From Rhodococcus sp. KBS0724 (GTDB taxonomy: Bacteria; Actinomycetota; Actinomycetes; Mycobacteriales; Mycobacteriaceae): a stretch of DNA of 64,000 bases. Below the pieces are notes generated by a model that did no database searches, was not told the DNA's origin, and saw only the letters and a list, made by a program, of their open reading frames with translations. The position numbers were made by a program, and so were the translations under genes. The stretch is taken from assembly GCF_005938745.2 (NCBI RefSeq), contig NZ_VCBX02000001.1, positions 2,142,001 to 2,206,000 on the forward strand, in the 5' to 3' direction. Every line of letters starts with the position of its first letter. Positions within the stretch are counted from its first letter, which is position 1. Of this stretch, positions 28,322 through 38,406 are shown in pieces.

Positions 28322-31300
28322 ATGACGGACCGAGCACCACGCAGTTCCGAAAGCCTCGACGAAGCGACGTTACTCACGCGCCTTCGCGAGGCTTTTTTCA
28401 CACATATCGACGAGGGTGACAGCGGCGATGTGATCGACGGCCGATCCGATCGCGTATTGAAAGCGCATCTCGAGCTCGGGCGCACTCGGGTGCCGGGCAC
28501 GGCGGTGTGGCGGGTCTATCGTCCCTGGGATCCGGCGAAGTTGGGTGCAGCAATCCAGATCGTCAACGACGATATGTCGCTGCTGGTCGAATCCATTACC
28601 GCGTTGCTCAACAGGTTGGGTGTGGGTATCAGTCAGTACGCCCATCCGATCATTCGCGCTGATCGAGACAATTCGGGAAATCTGAAGTCTTTGGGAAACA
28701 CGGGTATCCAGGAATCCTGGATGCACGTGCAGTTGGACGCGGGAGCGCAGGACTTCGAACTCGACGCCATCGAAGAGCACCTGGGCAAGGTGTTGGCCGA
28801 CGTCCGAGTGGTCGCCGACGACACCCCGTCCATGACTGCACTGCAACTGAGTATCGCGGACGAACTCGAGATTTCGGCGGCCTCCGCCTCCGGCCGCGTC
28901 TCGTCGGAAGAGTTCTCCGACACCGCCGGCCTGCTGCGGTGGATGGCTGCCGGTAACTATGCGGTGCTCGGCTATCGGCGGTTTGTCGGCACCGAGGACG
29001 GGTCACGCACGGTGGACGGGAGCGGGCTCGGCGTGCTGCGATCCGACGCGGTCACGGACGGTCCGATGAGTTTGCCGCCGGTTGCCGATCTCCCGGACCG
29101 TCCACTGCTCGTCCTGACGCAGGGGTCGTTCCCCGCTACCGTCCACCGCGCCGTGTACCCGTACTTCGTCGGGGTATCGATACTCGACGACGACGGAAAC
29201 ATCGTGGGGGAGCACAGGTTCCTCGGCGTCTTCACCGTGGTTGCGCTGCACGAGAACGTCCTTGCCATTCCGCTGATCGAACGCCGCGTGCGCGAAGTTA
29301 TCCGGCGAGCCGGCGTCGACCTCGATTCGTATTCCGGCCAGGCGATGCTCGAGGTCATTCAGTCCTTCCCCCGCACGGAACTGTTCTCCAGCGACACCGA
29401 GACGCTGTTCGAGACCGTCCACGCGGTGCACAGCATCGGCCTGCGTCGCCAGGTGCGGTTGTTCGTTCGCGAAGACACGTTCGGTCGGTTCGTCTCCTGC
29501 CTGGTGTACCTGCCACGAGACCGCTACACCACGCGTGTCCGGTTGGCGATGCAACACACGCTCTGGTGTGAATTCGGTCCGGGCACAGTGGATTACACAG
29601 CCAGGGTGAGTGAAAACGACCTCGCGCTGCTGCACGTGACAATCCGGCGTGCGCCGGGCAACGAGCCGATTCGGCTCGACGTGTCCGAGGAAAACCGTGA
29701 ACGGGTACAGGCATTGCTGACCGAGGTCAGCCGCAGCTGGGACGACCGCATCACCGATCTCGTGCGTGAGCGGTCCGACCTCGATCTCGAACTGGTACAG
29801 CGGTACATCCGGGTCCTTCCCGACGGCTACAAGGAGGACTTCGAGCCCTCCCGCGCACTGTCCGACATCTCTCGGCTCGAAGCGTTGGCCCCTGGGTCGA
29901 TCGACGTGTTGCTCTACCGCGGTGAGGATTCCGAACCCGGTCAATGGCGGTTCACTCTGTTTGTCGGCGGCGACGGCATTTCGCTGAGCCAGGTTCTCCC
30001 GGTACTGCAGTCGCTCGGCGTCGAGGTGCTCGACGAACGGCCACATGTCGTGCAGCGACTCGACGGAGTGAAGTGCTGGATCTACGATTTCGGGTTGTCG
30101 GTGCCGGCGGAACTACGGGCATCCGTGCAGTCGAATCTCGACGCCCAAGTGCCACTCGAAACCAGTACGGTTGCTCTGACCGAAGTGCAGAAGCGATTCA
30201 CCGCGGCGTTCGGTGCCGTGTGGTTCGGCCGCGCCGAGGCCGACCGGTTCAACGAACTGGTACTGCGGGCCGGACTGACGTGGCGACAGGCAGTCATCCT
30301 GCGGGCTTACGCAAAATACTTGCGGCAGGCCACTTTTCCGTACAGTCAGTTTCACATCGAGGGAATCGCGCTGTCGCATCCGCGGACCGCCGCGGCACTC
30401 GTAGAACTTTTCGAGGCGAAGTTCGATCCGAACTCGATTGGCGGGGAACGTATCGACGAATTGGAGGTGCAACTGCGCGCCTCGATCGACGAAGTTCTCA
30501 GCCTCGACGCCGACCGCATCCTGCGGGGAATGTTCTCGCTGGTGAAGGCGACGTTGCGGACCAACTTCTACGTCGTGGATGCGGATGGGCGCTCGCGCCA
30601 GTATCTGTCGATCAAACTTGATCCCTCGCGGATCAGTGAATTGCCCAAACCCCGGCCGGCTTTCGAGATCTTCGTGTACTCACCGGAGGTCGAGGGAGTG
30701 CACTTGCGGTTCGGAGCGGTGGCCCGTGGTGGTCTGCGGTGGTCGGACCGTCGGGAGGATTTCCGTACCGAAGTACTTGGTCTCGTGAAGGCGCAGGCGG
30801 TCAAGAACGCGGTCATCGTCCCTGTCGGTGCCAAGGGCGGATTTGTCGTGAAGAACCCGCCGGTCCCGACCGGAGATCCGGCAACCGATCGCAGTGCCAC
30901 ACTCGAATCAGGCAAGGCGTGCTACCGGACTTTCATCTCGGGTCTGCTCGACATCACCGACAATGTTCATCCCGAGACCGGGGAAGTCGTGACGCCGGAT
31001 CGGGTCGTGCGGCTCGACGACGAGGACCGGTACCTCGTCGTCGCCGCGGACAAGGGAACGGCATCGTTCTCAGATTTGGCGAACTCCGTTGCCGCGCAGT
31101 ACAACTTCTGGCTCGGTGACGCATTTGCCTCGGGTGGTTCGGTGGGATACGACCACAAGGGAATGGGGATCACCGCCCGCGGCGCATGGGAAAGCGTCAA
31201 GCGGCATTTCCGGGAAATCGGTGTCGACACGCAGTCCGAGGACTTCACCGTAGTCGGTGTCGGCGACATGAGCGGCGACGTTTTCGGCAACGGCATGTTG

Positions 31301-33169
31301 CTGAGCCGTCACATCCGGCTGGTCGGAGCATTCGACCATCGGCACATCTTCCTCGACCCCAATCCGGATGCCCAGCGATCGTTTGTCGAGCGTGGCCGGC
31401 TGTTCGAGCTTCCGCGATCGTCGTGGGCGGACTACGACGTGAGCCTGATCAGCGACGGCGGTGGAGTGTGGGACCGTACCGTCAAGTCCGTCCCGATCGC
31501 CGAAAGTGTGCGTGTTGCTCTGGGATTGGAGGAGGGCGTCACCAAACTCTCGCCGCCCAAATTGATGCGCGCGATCCTGTCCGCGCCGGTGGATCTGCTG
31601 TGGAACGGCGGCATCGGAACCTATATCAAGGCGTCCGCTGAGACCAATGCGCAAGTCGGCGACAAGAGCAACGACGCGGTTCGTGTCGACGGAGCAGACC
31701 TTCGGGTCAAGGTGGTCGGCGAGGGTGGCAATCTCGGTGTGACAGCGTTGGGTCGTATCGAGTTCAGTGCCAACGGCGGACACATCAACACCGACGCGAT
31801 CGACAACTCGGCCGGTGTGGACTGCTCCGACCACGAGGTCAATATCAAGATTCTGCTCGACACGTTGGTTCGGTCGGGAGCGCTCCCCGCAGAAGAGCGG
31901 AACCCGTTGTTGGCCTTGATGACCGACGACGTTGCCCGCCTCGTTCTGGCAGACAACATTGCCCAGAATGCGTTGTTGGGAATTGCGCGGGTCACGGCGC
32001 CGCAAATGCTGGGCGTCCACCGGCGGCAGATCAGCGAACTGAGCACCGCCCGCGGACTCGATCGCGCACTCGAGGCGCTGCCGTCCAACAAGGAGATCGA
32101 TCGGCGCCTGGCCATCGGAACCGGTTTGACATCACCGGAATTGGCGACTCTCACCGCGCATGTGAAGCTCGCGCTCAAGGACGATCTGCTCGCCACGGAG
32201 CTGCCGGACAACGAGTACTTTGCGCAGCAGATTCCCGGATACTTCCCGGGCGCTGTGCGCGATCGGTTTGCCTCGCAGATCAAGGACCATCCACTGCGCC
32301 GACAGATCGTGGCGACCATGCTGGTCAACGAGGTCATCGACAACGGTGGAATTACCTACGCGTACCGGTTGGCGGAGGAAACCGGCGCCAGCAGCACGGA
32401 TTCGATTCGCGCGTACGCAGCCGTCCGTGAGGTGTTTGCGCTCGACGACGTGTGGGGGCGGATCCGCTCGGCCGGACTCGCGGCTGATCTCGAGAACGAT
32501 CTGATCGTGGAATCGTGCAGACTCCTCGACCGTGCTTCACGGTGGTTCCTCGCCAGCCGTCCGCAACCGATTGCGGTGGGAGCAGAAGTGTCTCGCTATT
32601 CCGCGGCCTACCGGTCGACCGCACCTCTCGTTCCCGATTTGCTTGCCGGACATCAATTGACGGATCTGCTTGCCCGAGCCCAATCAGTCATCGACCGCGG
32701 GGCGCCGGAAGCTCTGGCACTCGAAGTCTTCCGGCTCCTGGACGTGTACTGCCTCCTCGACATCGCCGACATCGCTGATATCGCCGAGCACGACATCGCG
32801 GAGGTTGCGCAGCTCTACTACGCGCTCGATGCACACCTCGGAATCGACTGGTTGCTCACGGCGGTGTCCGGACTCGAGCGTGGGGATCGCTGGCATTCGC
32901 TGGCTCGCCTGGCGCTGCGTGACGATCTGTACAGCTCGTTGCGGCAACTCACGATGGAAGTGCTCATCGGCGGAGAGCCGGGGGAATCGCCGCAGGAAAA
33001 GATCGACGAATGGGAGGCGACCAACGCGTCGAGGCTGAGCCGGGCGAGGGCCGCTCTCGGTGAGATCTTCGAGTCTGGGACGCTTGACCTGGCGACGCTC
33101 TCGGTAGCGGCGCGGCAGGTTCGCAGCATGGTGCGCAGCATGGGCACCCGATCGGAGGTAGGGCGTTGA
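28322..33169 (+). CDS. gdh: NAD-specific glutamate dehydrogenase, giant (L_180-type)
   Basis: A 1615-residue enzyme, the usual size for this class. A long N-terminal regulatory region (about residues 1-700, with ACT-like segments) precedes the catalytic core: GLRWSDRREDFRTEVLGLVKAQAVKNAVIVPVGAKGGFVVKNPP (near residues 800-850), with catalytic lysine in AKGGF, and later a Rossmann domain (VVGVGDMSGDVFGNGMLLS). It oxidises glutamate to 2-oxoglutarate and ammonium with NAD. In mycobacteria the orthologue (Rv2476c) is inhibited by GarA; whether that applies here cannot be read from the gene. It complements the assimilatory gdhA at 5-6 kb. The stop overlaps the next start (TTGA). Confidence 0.95.
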   Translation: MTDRAPRSSESLDEATLLTRLREAFFTHIDEGDSGDVIDGRSDRVLKAHLELGRTRVPGTAVWRVYRPWDPAKLGAAIQIVNDDMSLLVESITALLNRLGVGISQYAHPIIRADRDNSGNLKSLGNTGIQESWMHVQLDAGAQDFELDAIEEHLGKVLADVRVVADDTPSMTALQLSIADELEISAASASGRVSSEEFSDTAGLLRWMAAGNYAVLGYRRFVGTEDGSRTVDGSGLGVLRSDAVTDGPMSLPPVADLPDRPLLVLTQGSFPATVHRAVYPYFVGVSILDDDGNIVGEHRFLGVFTVVALHENVLAIPLIERRVREVIRRAGVDLDSYSGQAMLEVIQSFPRTELFSSDTETLFETVHAVHSIGLRRQVRLFVREDTFGRFVSCLVYLPRDRYTTRVRLAMQHTLWCEFGPGTVDYTARVSENDLALLHVTIRRAPGNEPIRLDVSEENRERVQALLTEVSRSWDDRITDLVRERSDLDLELVQRYIRVLPDGYKEDFEPSRALSDISRLEALAPGSIDVLLYRGEDSEPGQWRFTLFVGGDGISLSQVLPVLQSLGVEVLDERPHVVQRLDGVKCWIYDFGLSVPAELRASVQSNLDAQVPLETSTVALTEVQKRFTAAFGAVWFGRAEADRFNELVLRAGLTWRQAVILRAYAKYLRQATFPYSQFHIEGIALSHPRTAAALVELFEAKFDPNSIGGERIDELEVQLRASIDEVLSLDADRILRGMFSLVKATLRTNFYVVDADGRSRQYLSIKLDPSRISELPKPRPAFEIFVYSPEVEGVHLRFGAVARGGLRWSDRREDFRTEVLGLVKAQAVKNAVIVPVGAKGGFVVKNPPVPTGDPATDRSATLESGKACYRTFISGLLDITDNVHPETGEVVTPDRVVRLDDEDRYLVVAADKGTASFSDLANSVAAQYNFWLGDAFASGGSVGYDHKGMGITARGAWESVKRHFREIGVDTQSEDFTVVGVGDMSGDVFGNGMLLSRHIRLVGAFDHRHIFLDPNPDAQRSFVERGRLFELPRSSWADYDVSLISDGGGVWDRTVKSVPIAESVRVALGLEEGVTKLSPPKLMRAILSAPVDLLWNGGIGTYIKASAETNAQVGDKSNDAVRVDGADLRVKVVGEGGNLGVTALGRIEFSANGGHINTDAIDNSAGVDCSDHEVNIKILLDTLVRSGALPAEERNPLLALMTDDVARLVLADNIAQNALLGIARVTAPQMLGVHRRQISELSTARGLDRALEALPSNKEIDRRLAIGTGLTSPELATLTAHVKLALKDDLLATELPDNEYFAQQIPGYFPGAVRDRFASQIKDHPLRRQIVATMLVNEVIDNGGITYAYRLAEETGASSTDSIRAYAAVREVFALDDVWGRIRSAGLAADLENDLIVESCRLLDRASRWFLASRPQPIAVGAEVSRYSAAYRSTAPLVPDLLAGHQLTDLLARAQSVIDRGAPEALALEVFRLLDVYCLLDIADIADIAEHDIAEVAQLYYALDAHLGIDWLLTAVSGLERGDRWHSLARLALRDDLYSSLRQLTMEVLIGGEPGESPQEKIDEWEATNASRLSRARAALGEIFESGTLDLATLSVAARQVRSMVRSMGTRSEVGR

Positions 33170-33585
33170 GCGAGGGATTTCATGCCGACGTGGCGGTTCG
33201 ATGGTCCGACATGGACGTCTTCCAACACGTCAACCATGCGCGCATGGTGACACTGCTCGAGGAAGCTCGGATTCCGTGGCTGTTTCACGACGGATGCCCG
33301 ACGGTGTCGTTGCGTGACGGTGCGGTTGTCGCGGATCTGCATGTGCGGTATCGGGGGCAGTTGCGGCACGACGATTCACCGCTCGACGTGTTGATGTGGG
33401 TGGATAAGATTCGAGCGGTGGACTTTACGATCGGATACGAGGTGCGCCCGAAGTCGGCGGGGCCCTCGGTGGCGCCGGCCATCGTGGCGTCGACGCAGAT
33501 CGCTGCCTTCGACATCGACACGCAACGACTGCGGCGGCTCACCGAACCCGAGCGTGGGTACTTGGAGCGTTGGCAGCGTGCATGA
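33166..33585 (+). CDS. Acyl-CoA thioesterase, hot-dog fold (second)
   Basis: A 139-residue thioesterase from TTG 33166, which overlaps the GDH stop. VRWSDMDVFQHVNHARMVTLLEEARIPWLF carries the D-x-D-x-x-x-H-V-N-x-A-R active-site pattern. It differs clearly from the one at 27827 and is not a recent copy. It corresponds to Rv2475c by position. Co-expression with NAD-GDH is implied by the overlap; the substrate is unknown. Confidence 0.87.
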   Translation: MSEGFHADVAVRWSDMDVFQHVNHARMVTLLEEARIPWLFHDGCPTVSLRDGAVVADLHVRYRGQLRHDDSPLDVLMWVDKIRAVDFTIGYEVRPKSAGPSVAPAIVASTQIAAFDIDTQRLRRLTEPERGYLERWQRA

Positions 33586-34228
33586 GCGAATGCTGATCGT
33601 GCCTGATGACGCCGAGCGCAAGAACTTGGCCGGCTTCATCGGGCACGCGTTGCGGCTGGACGAATCGGCTGTCATCAGGATGCGTCGACGCGGCCCAGAT
33701 CACGTGAGTGTCTGGGCGGCAACTGGGTTCGATGCCCTGGCGACGCGCACCATCGTGGGGACCGTCAACCCGGACGACACCTCGGCGGCGGGGGATGCCT
33801 TGTTGGCTGCACTGTCCCACGCGTCCGGCGAGCTGATCGATCCGGGATTCTCGATGGATTCGGCGTGGCGCGGAGCGCTGCCACCAGCCCTGGGATTCGA
33901 GCATCTCGACGATGTTCCGGCGAAGGTGCTGATCGAATTGGCACAGCGCGGAAACGCTTTGGCGCAGGAGCATGGCAGCAGTTCAGGTCCGCCCGTCTCG
34001 TTGCTCGACCAGGAGGTGCTCGAGGTCAGCGGGCCGACCATCACGGCCGGGATCTCGATGCGTGCGATATTTGCGCTGACCGCAATGGGATTCGTCGACG
34101 TGAACCGCATCGACGAGTCGGAACTGGTGCGGGTTCGGGCAAGCAAGTCCTGGATTCGCCTCGATGCGCGCTTCGGTTCGATCTATCGCCACCGCGGCGG
34201 CTCGATCCCACTCATGGTGGCTCGCTAG
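33578..34228 (+). CDS. Conserved actinobacterial hypothetical protein (Rv2474c-like)
   Basis: About 216 residues from GTG 33578, which overlaps the thioesterase stop by 8 bp; the in-frame ATG at 33590 is an alternative. The N-terminus HERMLIVPDDAERKNLAGFIGHALRLDESAVIRMRRR and the middle WAATGFDALATRTIVGTV look like a soluble regulatory or binding domain, but no catalytic motif is seen. Position after the second thioesterase matches Rv2474c. The function is unknown. It converges with the decayed transporter gene, stop codon to stop codon. Confidence 0.75.
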   Translation: MHERMLIVPDDAERKNLAGFIGHALRLDESAVIRMRRRGPDHVSVWAATGFDALATRTIVGTVNPDDTSAAGDALLAALSHASGELIDPGFSMDSAWRGALPPALGFEHLDDVPAKVLIELAQRGNALAQEHGSSSGPPVSLLDQEVLEVSGPTITAGISMRAIFALTAMGFVDVNRIDESELVRVRASKSWIRLDARFGSIYRHRGGSIPLMVAR

Positions 34229-34919
34229 CGTTTACGCAGTGTGTCCGCTGTCAAGAGAGCGAGGGCTGCGACCACGGTGGCCATGCCGAGCAGTGCCACG
34301 GTGGTGATGGTCTCGCCAAGAACTGCTGCGCCGAGGGCCGCTGCGACTACCGGTTCGAGGAGGGTCAGCGTTGCAACGGTTGCCGGACTGAGGTGCCGAG
34401 CCCACCTGGCCACTGCCAGATCAGGATTGGCAGGAGAAGAATCCCGCCGATTCCGAACATCTGGCCCATCGCACCCTGCGTGGATACTCCCGCGGTGATC
34501 ATGTGGGCGCCGGCAACGGTGTAGACCGCGTAGCCCAGTCCGGCAATGAGTGCGGGAACCGCACCGGCGAGGACGTTCGAGGCATCGTCGCCGGGTTGGC
34601 CGGCGACGATGAGCGTCATACCGGCGACGGCGACCACTGTGGAGAGGAACCACAGTGGGCCAGGCCGACGGCGGTCCACCAGGTACTGCAGTACGCCGGT
34701 GAACGCCGGACCTGATCCCAGTGCGATCATCGTGCCTGCGGCGACACCGGCGGCCGCGAGAACCACTCGCGCGGAACCGACGGCCAGGGGATCGAGGTCG
34801 TATCCGAGACTGTCCGACGCCAGGGCCTGGGCGGTTCCCGTGGTTCCGAACAGCACAGCCGCCGCAACAACCGCCAGGACCGAGCCCCGGTGTGTGGGGA
34901 TCTGGCTCAGATCAGCCAC
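34225..34919 (-). pseudogene. Decayed DMT/EamA-family transporter (two internal deletions, one frameshifting)
   Basis: The frame starts at GTG 34919, 11-13 bases inside the end of aglA, and reads as an EamA transporter: SVLAVVAAAVLFGTTGTAQALA, VAAGTMIALGSGPAFTGVLQYLV, LWFLSTVVAVAGMTLIVAG and GLGYAVYTVAGAHMI. It then stops after WQWPGGLGTSVRQPLQR. A second frame (to 34225) continues the same family: RHLSPATVATLTLLEPVVAAALGAAVLGETI. About a helix is missing at the junction near 34390. In the first half SARVVLAA joins GVAAGTM directly, where about 40 residues containing helix 3 are expected. The remnant cannot fold as a ten-helix transporter. Confidence 0.75.
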
Positions 34920-36505
34920 GCAGCGGTGTTGACAGGCAACAGACCGTCGACCAGGGGAGCGCTGCTGAGGATGACGTCGCCGGCGGGTAGGGAAATCGGC
35001 ACATCGGATGTGTTGAGGGCACAGATCAAGCCGCCCCGTCGACGAAAGGCCAGGCACCCGGGAGGGCTCCCGTACCAGTCGATTTCGCTACCCGAGATCT
35101 CCGGCCGCGACGAACGCAATTCGAGGGCGCTGCGGTACAGCGAGAGCATCGAATCGACGTCCTCGAGTTGGGCCTCGACGGTCAGAGTCGACCACTCGGC
35201 CGGCATCGGCAACCACGTGCTCGCTGCAGTCGTGAAGCCGAAGGGCGGAGTGGTGCCCTCCCACGGCAACGGCACTCGGCATCCGTCGCGGCCGCGCTCG
35301 GCATGGCCGGAACGTTCCCACACCGGATCCTGCAGGGCGTCGTCCGGCAGCTCGACGTTGGGCAAGCCGAGTTCGGCGCCGTTGTAGATGAAGGCGGCGC
35401 CGGGAAGTGCAAGCTCGACCAGTGCCATCGCGCGGGCGCGCGCAGTTCCGATCTCGCCGCCGCCGTATCGGGTGACTTCACGTTCGACGTCGTGATTGGA
35501 CAGCGTCCAGGTGGGGACACCGCCGACCTCGGCCACTGCAGCGAGGGAGTTCTCGACCGCTGCGCGCACGGATTCCGCCGCGAACTCGGTTTCGGCCAAG
35601 CGGAAGTTGAATCCGAGGTGAAGCTCGTCCGGGCGGATGTACTCGCCGAAGCGCTCGTTGTCGCGGACCCAGATCTCGCCGACGGTCATCGCCTCGGGGA
35701 ATTCGTTCATGACCTTGCGGATTCCGCGGTGGATCTCGTGGACCTCCGGATTGTTGAACCTCGGGTCGTCGTCGTCGTTGCGCATGAGCTCGTTGAGGTC
35801 CCAGTCATGGTCGGGCAAACCCTCGGGCTTGGCCATTCCGTGGGCGACATCGATCCGAAATCCGTCGATACCCCGGCTGAGCCAGAAGCGCAGCGTCTTG
35901 GCCAGATCCTCGAAAACCTCGGGGTTGTCCCAGTTCAGATCCGGCTGTTCCTTCGCGAAGATGTGGAGGTACCACTGCTCGGGTTTTCCGTCGGCGTCCG
36001 TGATGCGGGTCCAGGCCGGGCCCCCGAAGATGCTGGGCCAGTTGTTGGGCGGCTCGGTGCCGTTCTCACCCTTGCCGTCGCGGAAAATGTACCGGGATCG
36101 TTCGGGGGAACCTGGCGCGGAATCGAGCGCGGCTTGGAACCATTCGTGCTGGTCGCTGGTGTGGTTGGGGACCAGGTCCATCGTGATCTTGATATCGCGC
36201 TCATGTGCCGCGCTGATCAGTGAATCCATCGCGGCGATGTCGCCGAACAGGGGATCGATGTCACGCGGGTCGGAGACGTCGTACCCGTGATCGGCCATCG
36301 GCGACCGCATGACCGGACTCAACCAGAGGGCGTCGACGCCCAGCAGTTCCAGGTATCCGAGTTTGTCTTCGATTCCGCCGAGGTCACCGATGCCGTCGCC
36401 GTTGGAATCGGCAAAAGATCGCGGATAGATCTGGTAGAAAACCGCCTCGTTCCACCAAGACGGAGTGGACGGGTTGGTAACGGTCGAATCCGCGGGGCTA
36501 CTCAC
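34907..36505 (-). CDS. aglA: Alpha-glucosidase, GH13 family
   Basis: A 532-residue GH13 enzyme. The four GH13 regions are present: DLVPNHTS, GFRIDVAHG (nucleophile Asp219), VGEIW (acid/base Glu277) and SNHDVER (Asp339). The N-terminus WWNEAVFYQIYPRSFADSNGDGIGDLGGI is typical of oligo-1,6/alpha-glucosidases. It has no signal peptide, so it acts in the cytoplasm on maltose-type or isomaltose-type oligosaccharides. It matches AglA (Rv2471) by position. The transporter remnant overlaps its 3' end and once formed an operon with it. Confidence 0.93.
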   Translation of the reverse strand: MSSPADSTVTNPSTPSWWNEAVFYQIYPRSFADSNGDGIGDLGGIEDKLGYLELLGVDALWLSPVMRSPMADHGYDVSDPRDIDPLFGDIAAMDSLISAAHERDIKITMDLVPNHTSDQHEWFQAALDSAPGSPERSRYIFRDGKGENGTEPPNNWPSIFGGPAWTRITDADGKPEQWYLHIFAKEQPDLNWDNPEVFEDLAKTLRFWLSRGIDGFRIDVAHGMAKPEGLPDHDWDLNELMRNDDDDPRFNNPEVHEIHRGIRKVMNEFPEAMTVGEIWVRDNERFGEYIRPDELHLGFNFRLAETEFAAESVRAAVENSLAAVAEVGGVPTWTLSNHDVEREVTRYGGGEIGTARARAMALVELALPGAAFIYNGAELGLPNVELPDDALQDPVWERSGHAERGRDGCRVPLPWEGTTPPFGFTTAASTWLPMPAEWSTLTVEAQLEDVDSMLSLYRSALELRSSRPEISGSEIDWYGSPPGCLAFRRRGGLICALNTSDVPISLPAGDVILSSAPLVDGLLPVNTAAWLI

Positions 36506-36653
36506 AAGTTCTCATAGTGCCAAACCTCGAGCACTCGCACGACTTGGACACGACTGTTTGGTGGTTCTTTACCTCACCTTGGTGTACTTTCCAGGGGCGA
36601 AGACACTGCCGTCGGCAATCTTTGTGTTACTGGTTTCTCTAGGGGGGAAAATC

Positions 36654-37073
36654 ATGAGCTTGTCGGCAATCGAAGCAGTGAGTTTGGACCAACTTCCGTT
36701 GAACGACGATCCGATCAACGCGGACTGGATCATTTCCGGGAAACCGGTCGCGCGTGCCGCGCAGTGGTCTGCCAGCAAGGACGGCACCACGACAACGCAC
36801 GTGTGGGACTGCACCAAGGGGCGGTTCCGGTGGTACTTCAGCGTCGACGAGATCGTTCAGATCCTGGAAGGCTCGGTGACGGTCGAGTCGGAGGGGGTCG
36901 CGAAGCGCACGTTGCGGGTCGGCGACGCCGCGCTCTTCCGCGCCGGCAGTTGGTCGGAATGGCATGTCGAGGATTACGTCCGCAAACACGCGATTCTGAG
37001 TGTGCCCCTGCACCCGAGCGTGTCGTTCGGTGTTCGGGCTGTGCGCAAGCTCGGACGAATGGTCAGGCGCTAG
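36654..37073 (+). CDS. Cupin-domain protein (DUF861-like)
   Basis: A 139-residue protein from ATG 36654 with an AGGGGGG ribosome site. The frame is open upstream, but that part is not protein-like. The cupin core reads VWDCTKGRFRWYFSVDEIVQILEGSVTVESEG, then RVGDAALFRAGSWSEWHVEDYVRKH, similar to the (S)-ureidoglycine aminohydrolase-type cupins. Metal ligands are not fully obvious: E in VDEIVQILEG and H in EWHV. The reaction is unknown. It is divergent from aglA and converges with glbO with a 4-bp gap. Confidence 0.8.
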   Translation: MSLSAIEAVSLDQLPLNDDPINADWIISGKPVARAAQWSASKDGTTTTHVWDCTKGRFRWYFSVDEIVQILEGSVTVESEGVAKRTLRVGDAALFRAGSWSEWHVEDYVRKHAILSVPLHPSVSFGVRAVRKLGRMVRR

Positions 37074-37077
37074 CGGT

Positions 37078-37485
37078 TCAGATGGCGGAATTGACCATGG
37101 ACGCTGCGGCCATCTCCATGTAATCGATCAACTGTTGGCGATGCGCGGCGTCCAGGGTCTTCTCGTCGATGGACGCGATCGCCGTGTGCATGCAGCGTAG
37201 CCATGCGTCACGTTGGATCGGGCCGATCACGAAGGGATTGTGCCGCATCCGCAAACGAGGGTGTCCACGCTCGTCGGAGTAGGTGTGCGGGCCGCCCCAG
37301 TACTGCTCGAGGAACATCCGCATGCGGCGCTCCGCGGGACCGAGGTCCTCTTCCGGATACAGCGGGCGAACAACCTCGTCCTTCGCGACTTCCTCGTAGA
37401 ACCGCGCGGTGAGCTTGTGGAACGTCTCGGCTCCGCCGACGGCGTCGTAGAAGGTTTGCTGTACGTCATTCATGGCGTGTTCCAT
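37078..37485 (-). CDS. glbO: Truncated haemoglobin, group II (TrHbO)
   Basis: A 135-residue group II truncated globin. Family landmarks: [37 protein letters not shown], then [28 protein letters not shown], with the proximal His in RMRH, the distal Tyr in FY and Trp G8 in [11 protein letters not shown]. It binds O2, CO and NO; in mycobacteria GlbO associates with membranes and supports respiration. The start may be ATG 37485 or the internal ATG 37473; the second is nearer the usual length. Confidence 0.93.
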   Translation of the reverse strand: MEHAMNDVQQTFYDAVGGAETFHKLTARFYEEVAKDEVVRPLYPEEDLGPAERRMRMFLEQYWGGPHTYSDERGHPRLRMRHNPFVIGPIQRDAWLRCMHTAIASIDEKTLDAAHRQQLIDYMEMAAASMVNSAI

Positions 37486-37634
37486 TGTGCCTGATGGCGG
37501 GCGTGGTCGGTTTCCGGGTCTGCTGGAGGTCTGTTCACCCGAAATTCACCGGCAATCCGAGCAATTTTGTGCGAAATGGGAGTGCGTAACCGGAATATCC
37601 GTGGTCAACTTGGGGGCAGTCTCCCGGAGGTCTG

Positions 37635-38324
37635 ATGAAGAACCGACACGCTGCACGAAATCACCGACAACTCCAGCCCGCTGGCGGCCGTGGTGCCATC
37701 GCTCGCGCAGATGCGCGGCACGACCACGCGTCAGGGGCTGTTCTGGAAGTTGTTCCTGACGGATTCGGTCACACCGCCGACTTCGCCACGGATCACGTGG
37801 TCCCCGAGTGGATCAAACGCCGAGTGCTACTACTCAACGTCACGTACGAACCGCTGACGGCCCTGCCCGCCCGACGGGCTGTGGTCTTGATGGCCTGCGG
37901 TAAAGCCGACACGGTTCACGAAGACGAGTTCGGACCGATTGTCCACTCTGCTGACTGGTCGGTGCAGGTGCCATCGGTCATTCGCCTACGAACCTATGTG
38001 CGCGTCCCGTATCGTGCGCGCATCCCCATGACCCGCGCCGCACTGATGCATCGTGACCATTTCCGATGTGCGTATTGCGGCGCTAAAGCCGAGACCATCG
38101 ACCATGTTGTACCGCGCAGTCGCGGCGGCGGGCATTCATGGGAGAACTGCGTGGCATGCTGCGCCCCGTGCAACCACCGCAAAGCCGACAAGATGCTCAG
38201 CGAACTCGGGTGGACGCTGCGTGCCGAATTGGTTCCGCCGTCAGGTCCGCACTGGCGATTGCTGGCCGCAACCAAGGAACTGCACCCGTCGTGGGTGCCG
38301 TATCTCGGTGTCGGTGCTGCCTGA
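37635..38324 (+). CDS. HNH endonuclease family protein
   Basis: A 229-residue protein. A GGAGG ribosome site supports ATG 37635. After a basic N-terminus comes VLLLNVTYEPLTALPARRAVVLMACGKAD, the leader typical of the actinobacterial HNH family, then the nuclease core HRDHFRCAYCGAKAETIDHVVPRSRGGGHSWENCVACCAPCNHRKAD. Zinc cysteines (CAYC, CAPC) and catalytic DH...N...H are complete. It corresponds to Rv2469c. It probably acts on DNA; the physiological role is unknown. It shares no close likeness with the DUF222 protein beyond the HNH fold. Confidence 0.88.
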   Translation: MKNRHAARNHRQLQPAGGRGAIARADARHDHASGAVLEVVPDGFGHTADFATDHVVPEWIKRRVLLLNVTYEPLTALPARRAVVLMACGKADTVHEDEFGPIVHSADWSVQVPSVIRLRTYVRVPYRARIPMTRAALMHRDHFRCAYCGAKAETIDHVVPRSRGGGHSWENCVACCAPCNHRKADKMLSELGWTLRAELVPPSGPHWRLLAATKELHPSWVPYLGVGAA

Positions 38325-38406
38325 CTCGAACTGCCCGAAACAATTGCCTCGATAATTTGTGGCCCTGACGCTGTCCTTCCTGGCGTTCTGGGCTACGTTA
38401 TCTGGT

